From Acidobacteriota bacterium (GTDB lineage Bacteria > Acidobacteriota > DATKUA01 > JAFGBY01), in NCBI GenBank assembly GCA_016932915.1, contig JAFGBY010000122.1, positions 1-41,858 on the forward strand: 41,858 bases of DNA, given 5' to 3'. Positions 39,059 to 41,858 of this stretch are shown piece after piece. How positions within the stretch are numbered: position 1 is the first letter of the stretch; each line of letters opens with the position of its first letter. The notes beneath the pieces are model-generated. The model was not told the DNA's origin. It saw only the letters and a program-made list of their open reading frames with translations, and did not search any database. The translations under genes and the position numbers were made by a program.

Positions 39059-39103
39059 GCATGAGGAAAATATTTGAAGTTGAGGTAAATGGTAACTCTG
39101 ATA

Positions 39104-40894
39104 CTAGTCTTTGCGAAGAATAGTGTGGAAGGCCTCCTGGGGAATCTCAATCTTGCCCAGTTTTTTCATCCTCTTCTTGCCTTCTTTCTGTTTTTCCAGG
39201 AGTTTCCGCTTCCTTGTGATGTCACCGCCGTAGCACTTGGCAGTAACGTTTTTCCGCATCGGTTTGATCGTCTCACGTGCAATGACTTTATTTCCAATCG
39301 CACACTGAATTACGACTTCGTAAAGTTGCCTTGGAATTACTCTCTTCATCTTAAGAGCCAATTCCCTGCCCTTGCTTGGAGCATTGCTCCGGTGAGTAAT
39401 TAACGACAACGCATCAACAACTTGCCCGTTCACCAGGACATCCAGTTTGACCAGCGGTGATGTTTCAAATTTTTTGAAGTTATAATCGAAAGAGGCATAT
39501 CCCCTGCTGACGCTTTTTAGTTTATCGTAAAAATCTATGACAACCTCGTTCAGCGGAAGATCATAGCGGAAAAGGACCTTACCGACTGAAAGGTATTTCA
39601 TTTCCTGCTGTACACCACGGCGGTCTTCGAGCAGCTTCAGTATTGGACCAATGAATTCACTCTCGGAAAGAATCATCGCTTCGATAATCGGCTCAGCAAC
39701 ATCCAAAATCTCATTAGCTTCGGGCCATTTTGCAGGATTATCAACGATTTTTTCGGTTCCGTCTTTATACTTAATCTGGTAACCGACTTCAGGGGCAGTC
39801 GTAATTAATTCCAGGTTAAATTCTCTCTCCAGCCTCTGTTGGATTATCTCCATATGCAGTAAACCAAGGTAACCACATCTGAAACCAAAACCAAGAGCCA
39901 TACTTGTTTCCGGTTCGTACTGAAATGAAGAATCGTTGAGCTGGAGTTTTTCCATTGCGCTCCGCAGGTCTTCATAATCTGCGGGGTCTATTGGGTAAAG
40001 GCCGCTGAAAACCATCGGCTTAACCTGTTTAAAACCCGGAAATGGTTTCACATTAGGGTGTTTGGCATTAACAATGGTATCGCCGATTTTTGTATCCTGG
40101 ATATTTTTAATTCCCGCGATGAGGTAGCCGACCTCTCCTGCGGATAAGGTTTTAGTTCTCGTCATCTTTGGAGTGAAAATACCCAGTTCCGTTAATTCAT
40201 ACTCACTGCGCGATGACAGCATCTTGATAATATTCCCACTTGTAATTGTACCATCAAGAATACGAACTAACATCACTACACCACGGTAAGAGTCATACCA
40301 AGAGTCAAAAAGCATTGCTTTAAATGGAGCATGCGGATCACCTCCCGGCGCAGGAATCCTGTCAACAATTCTCTGAAGAACCTCGCGCACCCCGTCTCCC
40401 CGTTTTGCGCTGATTGACAAAGCATCCTCTGCCGATACTCCCACAATCTCTTCGATCTGTTGTTTGACGTAATCTGGCCGGGCTGATGCTAGATCGATTT
40501 TGTTTATTACAGGTACGATCTCCAGGTCGTTATCGATTGCCTGGTAGGCATTAGCAACAGTTTGGGCTTCGACACCCTGTGAAGCGTCAACAACCAGTAA
40601 TGCGCCCTCACAGGCTGCAAGGCTCCTGGACACCTCATAAGAAAAATCGACATGCCCTGGTGTATCTATGAAATTGAAAAGATATTTCTCTTTATCGTCA
40701 GCAGTGAACTGGATTGTCACCGCCCTTGCTTTTATGGTGATCCCTCTCTCACGCTCGAGTTCCATATCATCAAGCACCTGCTCCCGCATCTCTCTAGTGC
40801 TAACTGCCTGTGTAAGTTCAAGAATCCTGTCTGCAAGCGTAGATTTACCATGATCTATATGCGCTATAATACTGAAGTTTCGTATATGTTTCAT
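39104..40894 (-). CDS. lepA: elongation factor 4
   Basis: [94 protein letters not shown]-terminal [25 protein letters not shown]. Confidence 0.98.
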   Translation of the reverse strand: MKHIRNFSIIAHIDHGKSTLADRILELTQAVSTREMREQVLDDMELERERGITIKARAVTIQFTADDKEKYLFNFIDTPGHVDFSYEVSRSLAACEGALLVVDASQGVEAQTVANAYQAIDNDLEIVPVINKIDLASARPDYVKQQIEEIVGVSAEDALSISAKRGDGVREVLQRIVDRIPAPGGDPHAPFKAMLFDSWYDSYRGVVMLVRILDGTITSGNIIKMLSSRSEYELTELGIFTPKMTRTKTLSAGEVGYLIAGIKNIQDTKIGDTIVNAKHPNVKPFPGFKQVKPMVFSGLYPIDPADYEDLRSAMEKLQLNDSSFQYEPETSMALGFGFRCGYLGLLHMEIIQQRLEREFNLELITTAPEVGYQIKYKDGTEKIVDNPAKWPEANEILDVAEPIIEAMILSESEFIGPILKLLEDRRGVQQEMKYLSVGKVLFRYDLPLNEVVIDFYDKLKSVSRGYASFDYNFKKFETSPLVKLDVLVNGQVVDALSLITHRSNAPSKGRELALKMKRVIPRQLYEVVIQCAIGNKVIARETIKPMRKNVTAKCYGGDITRKRKLLEKQKEGKKRMKKLGKIEIPQEAFHTILRKD

Positions 40895-40917
40895 CTGAAG
40901 TTCTGTTCCGAATCAAC

Positions 40918-41858
40918 TTATCCAAGTTTCTTATTATCCCGGGCCAGCATTGCAGCCCCGAAGGCGCCTGTATCGCTTCCCGCAATCGATTTCAATATAC
41001 TGACCGAATCAAAAGAAGGCCTGATGGATTTCCTTCTTGTTTCTTCAATCATGCTTTCAAAAAAATAATCGGCTGCTTTAACAATACCGCCGCCAATCGC
41101 GATTATCTGCGGATTGAATATATTAATCAATATGGAAATTAACTGTCCAAGATATTTTCCTGTTTTTTTAAAATTAGCTATTGCCATAAAATCACCGGAT
41201 ACAGCAAGGTTTGCAAGGTCTTCTGTAGTCATTCCATCTAATGACAGTGAATCAGTGGATTCTACATCCTCAGATAGATATAACTCCCGGTAGCCTTTAA
41301 CTATCCCTTTGTTCCCCAGGTATGCTTCAGCACAACCAGTGGAACCGCATCCGCATTGTTCACCTTCGGATTTAATTTTAATATGTCCGATTTCTCCGCC
41401 AAATCCTCTGGACCCTATAAGGAGATTCCCGTCAACTATTATCCCCCCACCGACACCAGAACCCAGTGTGACCAAAATAAGGTCTTTAATAGTCTGGTTT
41501 TCCTTCTTTCTTAAAATATATTCACCATAAGCAGCAGCATTTGCATCATTATTGATAACAAATTGAAGTCCATCCACTACTTCAGTCAGATCATCCCAGA
41601 TATTCCGTTCTGAGAGTATCGCAACATTCGGAGATTGAATAATCTTTCTCTGGACAAAATCAATAAAACCAGGCAGACATATTCCTATACCAGACAGGTT
41701 AATGGTAGTTTTATTTTTAAGCTCGGATAAGATCTGAGATATCTGGTATAGTAAAAGTCGATATTCTGTCAGCACTGTCTTCGCTGAACCTTGGTATATA
41801 ATCTCTCCTTCTATATTAGAGAGAACGTATTTTGTATTCGTTGCCCCGATATCTATAC
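40918..41858 (-). CDS. ROK-family sugar kinase/glucokinase-like (partial; N-terminus beyond right edge)
   Basis: Frame continues upstream of the track's GTG to the edge: IDIGATNTKYVLSNIEGEIIYQGSAKTVLTEYR...; LVTLGSGVGGGIIVDG, GGEIGHIKI, zinc motif CGCGSTGCAEAY. Confidence 0.92.
   Translation of the reverse strand, partial: IDIGATNTKYVLSNIEGEIIYQGSAKTVLTEYRLLLYQISQILSELKNKTTINLSGIGICLPGFIDFVQRKIIQSPNVAILSERNIWDDLTEVVDGLQFVINNDANAAAYGEYILRKKENQTIKDLILVTLGSGVGGGIIVDGNLLIGSRGFGGEIGHIKIKSEGEQCGCGSTGCAEAYLGNKGIVKGYRELYLSEDVESTDSLSLDGMTTEDLANLAVSGDFMAIANFKKTGKYLGQLISILINIFNPQIIAIGGGIVKAADYFFESMIEETRRKSIRPSFDSVSILKSIAGSDTGAFGAAMLARDNKKLG

Noticed and set aside
35279-39103. Classical tRNA-3' integration of the phage-like cassette
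   Set aside because: The cassette lies on the 5' side of tRNA-Val, no integrase is present, and no convincing direct repeat of a tRNA 3' end was found at the other flank.

Overview
A 41.9 kb, mostly housekeeping chromosomal segment of a diderm, LPS-making bacterium; the lineage is not determinable from the sequence alone. The plus strand (about 2.35-31.9 kb) carries a single-ORF LptF-LptG fusion, pfkA, DUF72, ispE-spoVG-tRNAGln-prs-rplY-pth, rpsF-rpsR-(DUF2232-like)-rplI, dnaB, mlaE-mlaF-mlaD, radA, a YacL-like PIN-TRAM protein, metG, an S9 peptidase and a Kdo/lipid A cluster (kdsB-pyrG-kdsA-kdsC-lpxL-lapA-lapB) followed by maf. The minus strand carries a partial glycosyltransferase (GTG start, runs off the left edge, absent from the ORF track), selA, a parA-parB-bactofilin-nucleoside permease cluster, tRNAVal-tRNAAsp with a terminator, a small accessory operon (three phage-structural-like small proteins plus a GT2-TPR-GT4 glycosyltransferase), lepA and a partial ROK kinase. 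Main leads: (1) the isolated phage-like/glycosyltransferase operon between lepA and the tRNAs, with its own dyad-rich promoter; (2) a 456-aa MlaD with a C-terminal beta-barrel-like domain, a candidate trans-envelope lipid bridge; (3) a one-chain LptF-LptG fusion with an extra periplasmic insert; (4) a folded rpsF leader matching the S6:S18 autoregulatory architecture, with CCG in a bulge and the SD sequestered; (5) a long acidic tail on bL9. No CRISPR array, IS element or rRNA was found. All family calls come from reading motifs by eye, with no database searches.
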